From Sphaerotilus montanus (lineage in GTDB: Bacteria; Pseudomonadota; Gammaproteobacteria; Burkholderiales; Burkholderiaceae_C), in assembly GCF_013410775.1 (NCBI RefSeq), contig NZ_JACCFH010000001.1, forward strand, positions 3,782,001 through 3,846,000: DNA of 64,000 nucleotides, given 5' to 3'. Shown here piece after piece: positions 12,475 through 23,017 of this stretch. Each line of letters opens with the position of its first letter. The stretch's first letter is position 1. Under the pieces are notes generated by a model, which was not told the origin of the DNA, made no database searches, and saw only the letters and a list, made by a program, of their open reading frames with translations. Position numbers and translations under genes: made by a program.

Positions 12475-12552
12475 CGCAGGCTTTTCTCTTGCTGCACCCG
12501 TTTCTTGACGCGACGGGGCGGCTTCCGCAACAGGAATCCATGAGGAGTATCC

Positions 12553-12921
12553 ATGCGTCACTATGAAATCGTTCTGCTGGTCCACCCCGACCAGAGCGAA
12601 CAAGTTCCGGCCATGCTGGAGCGTTACAAGGCTCTGGTGGCCGCGTCCGGTGGTCAGATCCACCGTGTCGAAGACTGGGGTCGCTTCCAGTTGGCTTACC
12701 TGATCAACAAGCTGGCCAAGGCGCACTACCTGTGCCTGAACATCGAATGCAGCAAGGAAACCCTGGCTGAAATCGAAACCGGCTTCCGCTTCAACGACGC
12801 AGTCCTGCGCCACCTGACGGTTCGTCGCGACAAGGCCGAAACCGGTCCTTCGTCGATGATGAAGCGCGTGGAGAAGGAAGAAGCGCGCAAGTCGTCGTCC
12901 CAGCAGGAAACGAGCAACTGA
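12553..12921 (+). CDS. rpsF: 30S ribosomal protein S6
   Basis: S6 binds 16S rRNA in the platform of the small subunit next to S18. The 122-residue protein begins [19 protein letters not shown] and contains [21 protein letters not shown], both characteristic. A basic, Ser-rich C-terminal tail follows the conserved domain. A GAGGAG-type ribosome binding site precedes the ATG. It heads the rpsF-priB-rpsR-rplI operon, and its stop shares one base with the priB start. Confidence 0.97.
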   Translation: MRHYEIVLLVHPDQSEQVPAMLERYKALVAASGGQIHRVEDWGRFQLAYLINKLAKAHYLCLNIECSKETLAEIETGFRFNDAVLRHLTVRRDKAETGPSSMMKRVEKEEARKSSSQQETSN

Positions 12922-13259
12922 TGTCGGCAGACGCCTGCCACGCTCCGATGGTCAACCAGGTGCTGCTCGCAGCCCAGGTCGTCGAGCGTGCGGCCATGCG
13001 CTATACCCCGGCAGGTCTGCCGGCGCTGGATGTGCGGCTGGCTCACGCCTCGCAGATCGAGCACGCCGGACACCCCAGGCAGGTCAGCGTGGAAATCCAT
13101 GCGACGGCCCTCGGGGACACTGCCCGCCAGCTCGAAAGACTGGCCGTCGGCGAATCCGCGGTCTTCCACGGATTCCTGGGCAAGCAGCGCAGCGGTCGAG
13201 GCGTCATGTTCCACATCCGTCAGCTCGACACCCGTCCCAACGTTCCAGTATTGACTTAG
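12921..13259 (+). CDS. priB: Primosomal replication protein N (PriB)
   Basis: PriB is a small single-stranded-DNA-binding OB-fold protein that helps PriA load DnaB at stalled forks. The 112-residue product is recognised by VNQVLLAAQVVERAAMRYTPAGLPALDVRLAH near the start and the OB-fold strand pattern that follows (VEIHATALGDTARQLERL, FHGFLGKQ). Its place between rpsF and rpsR is the standard arrangement in beta- and gammaproteobacteria. DnaB itself is encoded three genes downstream. Confidence 0.92.
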   Translation: MSADACHAPMVNQVLLAAQVVERAAMRYTPAGLPALDVRLAHASQIEHAGHPRQVSVEIHATALGDTARQLERLAVGESAVFHGFLGKQRSGRGVMFHIRQLDTRPNVPVLT

Positions 13260-13268
13260 GAGGTTGTC

Positions 13269-13553
13269 ATGCCCCCGCCACGTGGTAAGTTTTCCAAGGA
13301 CCGCAAGGTCAAGCGCAACCAGCAATCCCTGCTGTTCAAGCGCAAGCGTTTCTGCCGCTTCACCGTCGCCGGTGTCGAATCGATCGATTACAAGGATCTC
13401 GACATCCTGCGTGATTTCGTCGGCGAAAACGGCAAGATCACCCCGGCCCGCCTGACCGGCACCCGTGCGATCTACCAGCGTCAGCTGACCACCGCGATCA
13501 AGCGTGCGCGCTTCCTCGCGATGCTGCCGTACAGCGACCAGCACAAGGTCTGA
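13269..13553 (+). CDS. rpsR: 30S ribosomal protein S18
   Basis: S18 partners S6 on the 30S platform. The 94-residue protein carries the typical basic N-terminus and the core [37 protein letters not shown] and the C-terminal [13 protein letters not shown]. An AGGAGG ribosome binding site lies just upstream. Spacing to rplI is 10 bases, again with a GAGGAG-like site. Confidence 0.97.
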   Translation: MPPPRGKFSKDRKVKRNQQSLLFKRKRFCRFTVAGVESIDYKDLDILRDFVGENGKITPARLTGTRAIYQRQLTTAIKRARFLAMLPYSDQHKV

Positions 13554-13563
13554 GGAGTCCGGT

Positions 13564-14016
13564 ATGCAAGTGATCCTGCTCGAAAAAGTGGCCAACCTCG
13601 GCACCCTGGGTGACGTGGTCAAGGTCAAGGACGGCTACGCCCGCAACTTCCTGATCCCGACCGGTGCCGCACGTCGTGCCACCGAAAAGGCCATCAAGGA
13701 ATTCGAAGTCCGCCGCGCCGAACTCGAAAAAGTGCTGGCTGACAAGCTGGCTGCCGCACAGGCCGAAGGCGAAAAGCTGGCTGGCAAGACCGTCACCATC
13801 GCCCAGAAGGCCGGTGTCGATGGCCGTCTGTTCGGTTCCGTGACCAACGCCGACGTCGCCGAAGCCCTCAAGGCTTCCGGCTTTGTCGTCGCCAAGGCCC
13901 AGGTCCGCATGCCCAATGGCCCGCTGAAGGTCGTTGGCTCGCAGACCGTGGCGGTTGCGCTGCACCATGACGTCGTGGTCGATGTGACCGTGGCTGTCGT
14001 CGGCGCGACGGACTGA
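13564..14016 (+). CDS. rplI: 50S ribosomal protein L9
   Basis: L9 bridges the base of the L1 stalk and spans between ribosomes. The 150-residue length is exact for the family. The N-terminal domain has [19 protein letters not shown] and [16 protein letters not shown]; a long connecting helix (about residues 40-75) leads to the C-terminal rRNA-binding domain ([21 protein letters not shown]). A strong terminator follows at 14060. Confidence 0.97.
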   Translation: MQVILLEKVANLGTLGDVVKVKDGYARNFLIPTGAARRATEKAIKEFEVRRAELEKVLADKLAAAQAEGEKLAGKTVTIAQKAGVDGRLFGSVTNADVAEALKASGFVVAKAQVRMPNGPLKVVGSQTVAVALHHDVVVDVTVAVVGATD

Positions 14017-14059
14017 TCCCAGTCCTTGTGCCCGCGCCGTGCTGGTCACGGCGCTCCTG

Positions 14060-14083
14060 AAGGCCGGCGCAAGCCGGCCTTTT
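14060..14083 (+). terminator. Rho-independent terminator of the rpsF-rplI operon
   Basis: AAGGCCGGC and GCCGGCCTT form a perfect nine-pair stem with a GCAA tetraloop, followed by TTTTCATTT. It sits 44 bases after the rplI stop and before dnaB, so dnaB probably has its own promoter or depends on read-through. Confidence 0.85.
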
Positions 14084-14127
14084 CATTTGGCCTGTCCACA
14101 GCCCGCCTCCCGACCTATCATCGAACG

Positions 14128-16599
<2,472 letters not shown>

Positions 16600-16626
16600 C
16601 CGGTCTCCTGCCGGTTGTGCATGAAA

Positions 16627-16646
16627 AAGGGGCCTCGCGGCCCCTT
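16627..16646. terminator. Bidirectional terminator between dnaB and the Bax-inhibitor-1 family gene
   Basis: AAGGGGCC and GGCCCCTT form an eight-pair stem with a TCGC loop between convergent genes. On the plus strand the tail is short (TTCTGC). On the minus strand the stem is followed by TTTTT-rich sequence, so it should end the minus-strand transcript efficiently. Confidence 0.75.
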
Positions 16647-16669
16647 CTGCGTTGTGGAAACGCCGTGGA

Positions 16670-17365
16670 TCAGTCGTCGCTGCCGAAGCCGATGCCGAAG
16701 AGCATCAGCAGGTTCTGGAACACGTTGTAGAGGTCCAGGTACAGCGCCAGCGTCGCGCTGATGTAGTTGGTTTCGCCGCCGTCGAGGATGCGGCGGATGT
16801 CGTACAGCATGAAGGCCGAGAAGATGCCGATGGCCAGCACCGACAGCGCCATCATCATCGCGCTCGACTGCACGAACAGGTTGATGACCATCGCCACCAT
16901 CAGCACGACAGCGCCGACGAACAGGAACTTGCCCATGCCCGACAGGTCGCGCTTGATCACGCTGGCCAGTGCGGCCATCGCGAAGAACACACCCGCCGTG
17001 CCGCCGAAGGCCAGCATGATCACCGAGGCCCCGTTGGACATGCCCAGCACGAAGGCCAGCATCCGCGAGAGCATCAGCCCCATGAAGAACGTGAAACCGA
17101 GCAGCACGCCCACGCCCGCGGCCGAGTGCTTGGTCTTCTCGATGGCGAACATGAAGCCGAACGCACCGGCCAGGAACAAGACCATCGACAGTCCATTGCC
17201 CATCGTGGCCAGCAGGCCGGTGGAGACGCCGATCCAGGCGCCCAGCACGGTGGGCACCATCGATGCGGCGAGCAGCAGGTAGGTGTTGCGCAGCACGCGG
17301 TTCTGCTGTGCAGCCAGCGCGCCTTGACCAGACACGCCGGGGAAGGTGGGCAGGCGTTCGTTCAT
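16670..17365 (-). CDS. Bax inhibitor-1/YccA family membrane protein
   Basis: A 231-residue protein with seven predicted transmembrane helices and a short polar N-terminus, matching the Bax inhibitor-1 superfamily, which includes E. coli YccA (a modulator of the FtsH protease) and YbhL and calcium-leak channels. Family features include LRNTYLLLAASM in the first helix and the C-terminal LYDIRRILDGGETNYISATLALYLDLYN, with its conserved acidic residues. The start was placed at the ATG behind a GGAGG site. An in-frame extension upstream has no signal or family character. Confidence 0.87.
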   Translation of the reverse strand: MNERLPTFPGVSGQGALAAQQNRVLRNTYLLLAASMVPTVLGAWIGVSTGLLATMGNGLSMVLFLAGAFGFMFAIEKTKHSAAGVGVLLGFTFFMGLMLSRMLAFVLGMSNGASVIMLAFGGTAGVFFAMAALASVIKRDLSGMGKFLFVGAVVLMVAMVINLFVQSSAMMMALSVLAIGIFSAFMLYDIRRILDGGETNYISATLALYLDLYNVFQNLLMLFGIGFGSDD

Positions 17366-17508
17366 GGAACCTCCAGTAGGGTGTGAAGAAGATGTTGCGG
17401 TTCGTTGGAGCCCGCAGGTCCAGTTTAGTTCCGGGCCGTGCGCCATGGGAAGCGGCGCGGTAAAGTGCGACGCTTTGTGTTTCGTAACAGGACAACAGGA
17501 CCGATCCC

Positions 17509-17922
17509 ATGAAGACCAAGCCCGTACTGACGCTGGACGATACCCGCCGCATGGCCCAGGCCGCTGAAGCCGAGGCCGTGCGCAACCACTGGGCGGTGAC
17601 GATCGCGATCGTCGATGACGGCGGTCACCTGCTGTGGCTGCAGCGGCTGGATGGTGCCGCCCCGCTGTCGGCCCACATCGCGCCGGCCAAGGCCCACACG
17701 GCTGCCCTGGGGCAGCGTGAGTCGCGCGTCTATGAAGAGATGATCAACCAGGGACGGTATTCGTTCCTGAGCGCGCCGGCGGTGGAAGGCCTGCTGGAAG
17801 GCGGCGTGCCGATCCTGGTGCAGGGCGTCTGTGTCGGTGCCGTGGGGGTCAGCGGCGTGAAGTCGAGCGAGGATGCGCAGGTGGCGCGCGCCGGCATCGC
17901 TGCACTCGTGACGGGGGCCTGA
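17509..17922 (+). CDS. GlcG/HbpS family protein (DUF336)
   Basis: A 137-residue soluble protein of the GlcG/HbpS family. The central stretch is AVTIAIVDDGGHLLWLQRLDGA, followed by KAHTAALGQRES and a Gly-rich GVPILVQGVCVGAVGVSG, all conserved in the family. Some members bind haem or cobalamin-like ligands and others accompany glycolate oxidase genes; neither role can be assigned here. The gene begins after an AGGA site and is followed four bases later by dut, so the two are probably co-transcribed. Confidence 0.83.
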   Translation: MKTKPVLTLDDTRRMAQAAEAEAVRNHWAVTIAIVDDGGHLLWLQRLDGAAPLSAHIAPAKAHTAALGQRESRVYEEMINQGRYSFLSAPAVEGLLEGGVPILVQGVCVGAVGVSGVKSSEDAQVARAGIAALVTGA

Positions 17923-17925
17923 GCC

Positions 17926-18414
17926 GTGGTCGGACCGGATGTCGAAGTCAAGGTGCTGGATGCCCGTCTGCAGGACTGGGGCCTGCCACGCTACCAGAGC
18001 GAGCAGGCCGCCGGCATCGATCTGATCGCCTGCCTGGATGCGCCGCTGGAGATCCATCCGCAGGCGCCGGCGCAACTGGTGCCCACCGGACTGGCGCTGC
18101 ACATGAACAGTGCGGGTTTCTGTGCAGTGATCGTGCCGCGCTCGGGCCTCGGCCACAAGAAGGGGCTGGTCCTGGGCAACAGCATCGGCGTCATCGATGC
18201 GGACTACATGGCCCAGTGCTACGTGAGTGTCTGGAACCGCAATCCGTCGGGGGAGCCGATCGTGATCCAGCCGGGCGACCGGATTGCGCAGATGCTGTTC
18301 GTGCCGATCCTGCGGCCGCGGCTGGTGGTCGTGGAGGAGTTCGCCGCCAGCAGCGAGCGGGGCTTGGGTGGATTCGGTTCGACCGGCGTTACCAGCGCCA
18401 GCACACCCGCCTGA
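17926..18414 (+). CDS. dut: Deoxyuridine 5'-triphosphate nucleotidohydrolase (dUTPase)
   Basis: dUTPase hydrolyses dUTP to dUMP, keeping uracil out of DNA and feeding dTMP synthesis. The 162-residue GTG-initiated protein has the trimeric dUTPase motifs in order: AGIDLIA (motif 1), PRSGLGHKKG (motif 2), NSIGVIDADYM (motif 3, with the catalytic Asp), GDRIAQMLF (motif 4) and the glycine-rich C-terminal GLGGFGSTG (motif 5). GTG was chosen because it follows the upstream gene by four bases and gives a full-length protein. Confidence 0.95.
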   Translation: MVGPDVEVKVLDARLQDWGLPRYQSEQAAGIDLIACLDAPLEIHPQAPAQLVPTGLALHMNSAGFCAVIVPRSGLGHKKGLVLGNSIGVIDADYMAQCYVSVWNRNPSGEPIVIQPGDRIAQMLFVPILRPRLVVVEEFAASSERGLGGFGSTGVTSASTPA

Positions 18415-18421
18415 GCGGGTG
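18404..18421 (+). terminator. Hairpin spanning the dut stop codon
   Basis: CACCCGC and GCGGGTG form a seven-pair stem whose four-base loop contains the dut stop codon. No U-run follows. It may reduce read-through into the convergent isomerase gene; evidence is the inverted repeat only. Confidence 0.35.
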
Positions 18422-18442
18422 GCGTGAACCGGGCAGGGCGGG

Positions 18443-18970
18443 TCAGTGCAGGGTCGTGCCGGGGGGTACCACGCTGAACAGGCCGCCTTCGCCCTCACCG
18501 TCGCCGACGCTGCCCTGGGCCATCTCGGCCTCGGTCGCCTCGCGCACGCCGCGGACTTCCAGCTGCAGCACGAGCGCCACGCCGGCCAGCGGATGGTTGC
18601 CGTCCAGCACGACGTGGGTGTCGTAGACCTCGGTGACGGTGTAGATCACGTCCGCGGGCATGTCGGGGGTGGCGCTGCCGGGTGGCGGTCCCTCGAACTG
18701 CATGCCGGGCGAGACCTCGTCCGGGAAGATGCTGCGCTCTTCGAAGAACACGAGTTCGGCGTGGTACTCGCCGAAGGCATGTTCCGGCTCCAGGTGGAGC
18801 GTGTTCTGGTAACCGACGCCCTGGCCAGTCAGGACTTCTTCGACCTTGGCGAACAGGTCGTCGCCACCGACATAGAACTCGACGGGGTCGCCGAGGTCGT
18901 CGATCAGTTGGCCGTGGGCGTCTTCGAGTCGCCAGGTCAGGCTGACGACGCAAGGGGCTGATATCTGCAT
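18443..18970 (-). CDS. FKBP-type peptidyl-prolyl isomerase, SlyD-like
   Basis: A 175-residue protein of the SlyD/FkpA-like family, which isomerises proline peptide bonds and acts as a chaperone. The FKBP part starts VVSLTWRLEDAHGQLID and contains VEFYVGGDDLFAKVEEVLTGQGVG, with the insert-in-flap domain about residues 65-130 (LHLEPEHAFGEYHAELVFF). It ends in LDGNHPLAGVALVLQLEVRGVREAT, the conserved closing motif. It lacks the His-rich metal tail of E. coli SlyD. Three ATGs lie close together at 18970, 18979 and 18982; the first is preferred but the choice is uncertain. Confidence 0.88.
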   Translation of the reverse strand: MQISAPCVVSLTWRLEDAHGQLIDDLGDPVEFYVGGDDLFAKVEEVLTGQGVGYQNTLHLEPEHAFGEYHAELVFFEERSIFPDEVSPGMQFEGPPPGSATPDMPADVIYTVTEVYDTHVVLDGNHPLAGVALVLQLEVRGVREATEAEMAQGSVGDGEGEGGLFSVVPPGTTLH

Positions 18971-19034
18971 GGGCGACATCATCTCATGCGCGCGCGCCCG
19001 CGAGTGCTGCCCGGCGGACCGGCACAATGTCGGG

Positions 19035-20234
19035 ATGAACCAATCTTCCGGCCCCTCGCTGCGGCAGCACCCCGATGCAGCCGTCCCTCCGCTCGATCAA
19101 CCCGCCGTGCTGCTGGGTGGTCTGAGCCCGTCCGAATTCATGCAACAGCACTGGCAACGCGCGCCGCTGCTGGTGCGCCAGGCCTTGCCGGGCATCCAGC
19201 CACCGCTGACGCGTGCCGATCTTTTCAAGCTGGCCGAAAGCGAAGAGGTGGAATCCCGCCTCGTGACGCGCCGCGGGCGGGGCGCTGACGAGGTCTGGAG
19301 CCTGGAGCGTGGCCCGCTGGCGCGGCGCCGCCTGCCGGCGCTGAAGCAGCCGGACTGGACCGTGCTGGTCCAGGGGCTGGACCTGCACCTGCCCAGTGCA
19401 CAGGGGATGCTGACGCCATTCCGCTTCATTCCGCAGGCCCGACTGGACGATCTGATGATCTCCTGGGCGGCCGAAGGGGGCGGCGTCGGTCCGCATTTCG
19501 ATTCCTACGACGTGTTCCTGATCCAGGTCCAGGGTCAGCGCCGCTGGCGCATCGGCCGCATGCCGGACGCCCGGCTGCGCCCGGACTTGCCGGTCAAGAT
19601 CATCGAGAACTTCCAGCCCGAGCAGGAGTGGGTGCTCTCGCCCGGGGACATGCTCTATCTCCCGCCTGGCTGGGCACACGATGGCGATGCGGTGGGTGGC
19701 GAATGCATGACCTGCTCCGTCGGCTTCCGCTCGCCGCACCGCTCCGAACTGGCGCGCGAGACACTGCTGCGCCTGGCCGATGCGGTGGAAGACGCGGGCG
19801 ACGAGGGTGTTCGCCCGGTCGTCTATGCGGACCCTGACCAGCCGGCGACCACCGAGCCGGGGCGCATTCCGGCCGCGCTGGTGCGGTTTGCCGCGGATGG
19901 GTTGCGCCGTGTGCTGGAAGAGCCGGGTGCCCTGGAGCGTGCACTGGGCGAATACATGAGCGAGCCCAAGCCGACGGTGAGCTTCGCGTTCGGGGATCCC
20001 CTGCCGGCGAACCGCGGGGTGGTGCTCGACGCGCGCAGCTGCATGCTCTACGACGATCACCATGTCTTCATGAATGGCGATTCATGGCACGCCGCTGGCG
20101 ACGATGCGCAGGTTCTTCGGCGCCTCGCGGATGCGCGGCGACTGGATGCAGCGACCCTGGCTGCGGCCAGCAGTGACGTGCGCGGATTGCTGGAGCAGTG
20201 GTGTGACGATGGCTGGATCCACCCACTGGCGTAG
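19035..20234 (+). CDS. Ribosomal oxygenase (RoxA/YcfD-like JmjC-cupin hydroxylase)
   Basis: A 399-residue 2-oxoglutarate/Fe(II) dioxygenase of the cupin-like JmjC family. E. coli YcfD (RoxA) hydroxylates Arg81 of ribosomal protein L16. The N-terminus LLGGLSPSEFMQQHWQRAPLLVRQALPG is typical. The metal-binding triad is His154, Asp156 (GPHFDSYD) and His215 (GWAHDG). The C-terminal winged-helix region and length match the family. The start is the ATG nearest the family N-terminus; an upstream in-frame extension overlaps the divergent slyD-like gene and is unlikely. Confidence 0.9.
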   Translation: MNQSSGPSLRQHPDAAVPPLDQPAVLLGGLSPSEFMQQHWQRAPLLVRQALPGIQPPLTRADLFKLAESEEVESRLVTRRGRGADEVWSLERGPLARRRLPALKQPDWTVLVQGLDLHLPSAQGMLTPFRFIPQARLDDLMISWAAEGGGVGPHFDSYDVFLIQVQGQRRWRIGRMPDARLRPDLPVKIIENFQPEQEWVLSPGDMLYLPPGWAHDGDAVGGECMTCSVGFRSPHRSELARETLLRLADAVEDAGDEGVRPVVYADPDQPATTEPGRIPAALVRFAADGLRRVLEEPGALERALGEYMSEPKPTVSFAFGDPLPANRGVVLDARSCMLYDDHHVFMNGDSWHAAGDDAQVLRRLADARRLDAATLAAASSDVRGLLEQWCDDGWIHPLA

Positions 20235-20285
20235 CGTGAATGACACACTTGACGCTCCGGCGCAAGCGAGAAAGTCTGGACTGAC

Positions 20286-20303
20286 ATGCTGACGCGTTAG
20301 CAT
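20286..20303. promoter_or_regulatory. 18-base near-palindrome
   Basis: ATGCT and AGCAT arms surround the self-complementary ACGCGT core, with one mismatched pair. It lies 52 bases after the oxygenase stop and about 107 bases before the TATAAT box, so it may be a regulator site; no known operator was matched. Confidence 0.3.
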
Positions 20304-20409
20304 GATCAGCACATAGCAGCCTGATTGCGCCATTCTGAAGATGGCCGTGAGCTCTCAGGCGCTTTTGGTCAGACCGGGGACCGTAAGAAGCCGAGATGGT
20401 TTCGTTATG

Positions 20410-20415
20410 TATAAT
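20410..20415 (+). promoter_or_regulatory. Candidate -10 box (TATAAT) for the lipoprotein gene
   Basis: A perfect TATAAT hexamer with TG directly before it. No good -35 is visible at 17 bases. Transcription from here would give a leader of about 130 bases containing the palindrome at 20508. Confidence 0.4.
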
Positions 20416-20507
20416 GGAAGGCTGGGTATGGAAATGCTCGAGCTTTTCATTCCCGTGAAGGCGCTTGATGACTGGATGCTGCAGCAGCAACTTGTCAGAG
20501 AGGCCGT

Positions 20508-20523
20508 CAATTACCGGTAATTG
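20508..20523. promoter_or_regulatory. 16-base perfect palindrome upstream of the lipoprotein gene
   Basis: CAATTACCGGTAATTG is fully self-complementary and ends 27 bases before the start codon of the lipoprotein gene. It could be an operator for a dimeric repressor or, if transcribed, a small hairpin near the ribosome binding site. Confidence 0.45.
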
Positions 20524-20550
20524 TTAGACTCTTTGACTGAGGAATAAAGC

Positions 20551-20802
20551 ATGAACAAGTCGCTCCTGATGGCCGCCGTGATCGCCGCTGTTGCTCTGGC
20601 CGCCTGTGGCAAGAAGGAAGAAGCCGCTGCCGTGGTCGCCCCGGCTGCTGACGCCGCCGCTTCGATGGCTGCTCCCGCTGCTTCGGCCGTGGCTGACGCT
20701 GCTGCTTCGGCTGCTGGCACCGTTGCCGACGCTGCATCCGGCGCCGCCGCCGCTGTGGCTGATGCCGCTTCGGCTGCTGTCGATGCCGCTGCTTCCAAGT
20801 AA
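20551..20802 (+). CDS. Small alanine-rich lipoprotein
   Basis: An 83-residue protein with a lipoprotein signal peptide: short basic start (MNKS), hydrophobic core and lipobox LAAC with the acylated Cys at residue 19, followed by GKKEE. The mature part (residues 25-83) is built almost only from Ala with Ser, Val, Asp and Thr, in repeating units such as ADAAAS, VADAAS and VDAAAS, which would form one long helix. This resembles other short Ala-rich envelope lipoproteins, but no family was recognised. A ribosome site (GAGGA) precedes the ATG, and a very strong terminator follows, so it is a single-gene unit likely to be well expressed. Confidence 0.75.
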   Translation: MNKSLLMAAVIAAVALAACGKKEEAAAVVAPAADAAASMAAPAASAVADAAASAAGTVADAASGAAAAVADAASAAVDAAASK

Positions 20803-20818
20803 GCAGTCGACCGAAAGC

Positions 20819-20846
20819 AAAAAAGCCGCCTCAGGGCGGCTTTTTT
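20819..20846 (+). terminator. Strong rho-independent terminator after the lipoprotein gene
   Basis: AAAAAAGCCGCC and GGCGGCTTTTTT form a twelve-pair perfect stem with a TCAG loop. It has a U-run on both strands, so it could also serve the minus strand, but the nearest minus-strand gene, bamC, ends 82 bases to the right. Confidence 0.92.
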
Positions 20847-20927
20847 CTTGTCTTGAAGCTTGCGAGATCTCCCATGCCGCGCAGGCGGCATGGGGTGGCA
20901 GCAAATGCCGTATTGCTGCCTGAAACT

Positions 20928-22091
20928 TCAGCGTAACTCGTTGGCCAGTAACTGTACGATATTGCGCGCGCCTTCATCCTTGATGGTGGCACCCTGCTCG
21001 TCCAGTATGGACAGTGACGTCGACGTGCCGCTGCCTGGACTCAATTTCAGGCGATACCGCGTGCCTTTCAGATCCTCCTTGCGGGCGCCGCTGAATAAAC
21101 GCGAGAAGAAGCCGGGTTCTTCCTGGCCGGCCAGTCTGGGATCGACGTAACGCACCAGATACCCACTCTGGGCACGGTCACGCTCTTCGACCGTGAAACT
21201 GCTGCGGTCCAGTGCCAGCCCGACCCGGCGCCAGCTGCGCTCCAGATTGTCGTCAATCTGCAACACCATTCCAGTGGCCTCATCGACCACCCGTGCCCTG
21301 GGTGCGGCGGCCGTTGCCGCGCTGACCGATCGGACTGCCGCATCCACCGCCTTGGCGCTGCCAGCCTTGCTGGAATCTTCTGCCCCGGTGAGCCGCAGCA
21401 TCAGCCGGGCCAGCATTTCTGCTTCGAGACCGGAGTCGCTGGGGCGACTCTGCCAGCGCAGGATGTCTGCAGTGCGCTCGACGCTGACCTGTTCGACCCC
21501 GCGGTGGCTGATGTAGATCTCGGTGACCGGGCCATTGCGTTCGACGCGGGTGCGGTAGCGGTCCCGTTCGCCGGTGTCTCTCAGCTTGTCGAATACCTTG
21601 CCCACTGCGCGGCTGACGATGTCCGTCGGCAGCTTGGCCCGGTTTTCTGACCAGTCGGTCTCCATCACGCCAACCTGGGGGGTGTCGATGACCAGCGTGA
21701 ACCCGTTGTCCTGCCAGAACGTGCGCAGCGTGTCCCAGACCTGTTCGGGGGTCTGGCGGACAACCAGCCAGCGCTGGTTGCCGGCGCGCTCGATGCGCAC
21801 GTCGTCGTTCACCCGCGCTGCTGCCACGGGAGCTCCGGCCTGAGGCGCCGATGCTTCGGTCTGCATGGCGCTGGCGCTGATCGCACCACCGGCCGGTGGC
21901 TGGTAGCGCGGATCGCTGGCCAGTTGCGTCAGGTCCGGCGGCACTTGCAGGGTCGGTGCCGGTGTGGCCGCGGCCGAGCGGTAGTCGATCTTGCTTGACG
22001 TGAACGAGTCCGACACGGTCGTGCAGCCACCGAGGCCGCAAGCGAACAGGGCCGCGGCCAGCGAGGCACGTGCGGGGGAGCGCAGGGACAT
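20928..22091 (-). CDS. bamC: Outer membrane assembly lipoprotein BamC
   Basis: BamC is a lipoprotein subunit of the BAM complex that inserts outer-membrane proteins. The protein has a lipoprotein signal peptide ending LGGC (Cys23), then the unstructured DYRSAAATPAPTLQVPPDLTQL segment that binds BamD in known BamC. Two helix-grip domains follow: the first around residues 110-230 (RWLVVRQTPEQVWDTLRTFWQDNGF, VGVMETDW) and the second to about residue 365. The 387-residue length is normal. The start is the ATG behind GGAAAG; an ATG 15 bases upstream is possible. It follows dapA by 16 bases on the same strand, the common dapA-bamC order. Confidence 0.92.
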   Translation of the reverse strand: MSLRSPARASLAAALFACGLGGCTTVSDSFTSSKIDYRSAAATPAPTLQVPPDLTQLASDPRYQPPAGGAISASAMQTEASAPQAGAPVAAARVNDDVRIERAGNQRWLVVRQTPEQVWDTLRTFWQDNGFTLVIDTPQVGVMETDWSENRAKLPTDIVSRAVGKVFDKLRDTGERDRYRTRVERNGPVTEIYISHRGVEQVSVERTADILRWQSRPSDSGLEAEMLARLMLRLTGAEDSSKAGSAKAVDAAVRSVSAATAAAPRARVVDEATGMVLQIDDNLERSWRRVGLALDRSSFTVEERDRAQSGYLVRYVDPRLAGQEEPGFFSRLFSGARKEDLKGTRYRLKLSPGSGTSTSLSILDEQGATIKDEGARNIVQLLANELR

Positions 22092-22107
22092 CAGGTTGCT
22101 TTCCATC

Positions 22108-22989
22108 TCAGAGAATGCCGGCTTCGCGCATGGCGCCTTCGAGGGGCGCGACCAGGCTGTCGGACATCGGCACCATCGGCAGGCGCAGTGCGCCGCCACA
22201 CAGGCCCAGGCGCTGCATCGCCCACTTGACCGGCACCGGGTTCGGTTCGGCGAACAGCAGCTTGTTCAGCGACAGCAGCTTGAAGTGGATCTCGCGGGCG
22301 GTCTTCGCGTCACCCGCCACTGCGGCGCGGCACAGGTCGGCCATGGCGCGCGGAGCGATGTTGGCGGTGACGCTCACGTTGCCTTGGCCGCCCATCAGCA
22401 TCAGCGCGATGGCGGTGCCGTCGTCGCCGGAGTAGACGCCGAAGCCTTCCGGCGCGTGCTTGATCAGCCAGCAGGCGCGCTCGATGTTGCCGGTGGCTTC
22501 CTTGATGCCGATCACGCCGGGCAGCTTCGCGAGCCGCAGCGCCGTCTCGGGCAGCATGTCTGCCACCGTCCGGCCGGGCACGTTGTAGAGCATCACGGGG
22601 ATGTCCACGGCTTCCGTGATGGCCTTGAAGTGCTGGAACATGCCTTCCTGCGAAGGCTTGTTGTAGTAGGGCACGACACTGAGCGTGCAGTCCGCGCCGA
22701 CTTCCTTGGCGAACTTCGACAACTCGATGGCCTCGCGGGTCGAGTTGCCGCCAGCGCCGGCCATCACCGGCACGCGGCCGGCGGTCTGCTCGACGGCGAC
22801 GCGGATGATCTCGCAGTGCTCCTCGACCGACACCGTGGGCGATTCGCCGGTGGTGCCGACCACGCCGATGCAGGCGGTGCCCTCGGCAATGTGCCAGTCG
22901 ATCAGGCGGCGCAGGCTGGGGTAGTCCACGCTGCCGTCTTCATGCATCGGCGTGACGAGTGCGACGATGCTGCCAATGATGGGATTCAT
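22108..22989 (-). CDS. dapA: 4-hydroxy-tetrahydrodipicolinate synthase
   Basis: DapA condenses pyruvate with aspartate semialdehyde, the first committed step towards lysine and meso-diaminopimelate for peptidoglycan. The 293-residue protein is a class I aldolase barrel with Schiff-base Lys163 ([10 protein letters not shown]), Tyr135 (MLYNVPGRT) and the pyruvate-binding GTTGESPTV. It begins [15 protein letters not shown], the standard N-terminus. The gene lies directly upstream of bamC. Confidence 0.97.
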   Translation of the reverse strand: MNPIIGSIVALVTPMHEDGSVDYPSLRRLIDWHIAEGTACIGVVGTTGESPTVSVEEHCEIIRVAVEQTAGRVPVMAGAGGNSTREAIELSKFAKEVGADCTLSVVPYYNKPSQEGMFQHFKAITEAVDIPVMLYNVPGRTVADMLPETALRLAKLPGVIGIKEATGNIERACWLIKHAPEGFGVYSGDDGTAIALMLMGGQGNVSVTANIAPRAMADLCRAAVAGDAKTAREIHFKLLSLNKLLFAEPNPVPVKWAMQRLGLCGGALRLPMVPMSDSLVAPLEGAMREAGIL

Positions 22990-23017
22990 GTGCAATAGTC
23001 CTTGTGATCTCGGGATT

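Larger units (their letters stand above)
20235..20550. other. 316-base spacer with two palindromes and a -10-like box
   Basis: This spacer is clearly less GC-rich than the surrounding genes and holds no convincing gene. It contains an 18-base near-palindrome (20286-20303), a TATAAT box (20410-20415) and a 16-base perfect palindrome (20508-20523). A 37-codon open frame (20407-20520, starting MYNGRLGMEMLELF) overlaps these and lacks a good ribosome site. The spacer probably carries the promoter and control region of the small lipoprotein gene. Confidence 0.5.

Noticed and set aside
20407-20520. 37-codon open frame before the Ala-rich lipoprotein
   Set aside because: It starts on top of the TATAAT box and has no ribosome site; it is reported only as part of the spacer.
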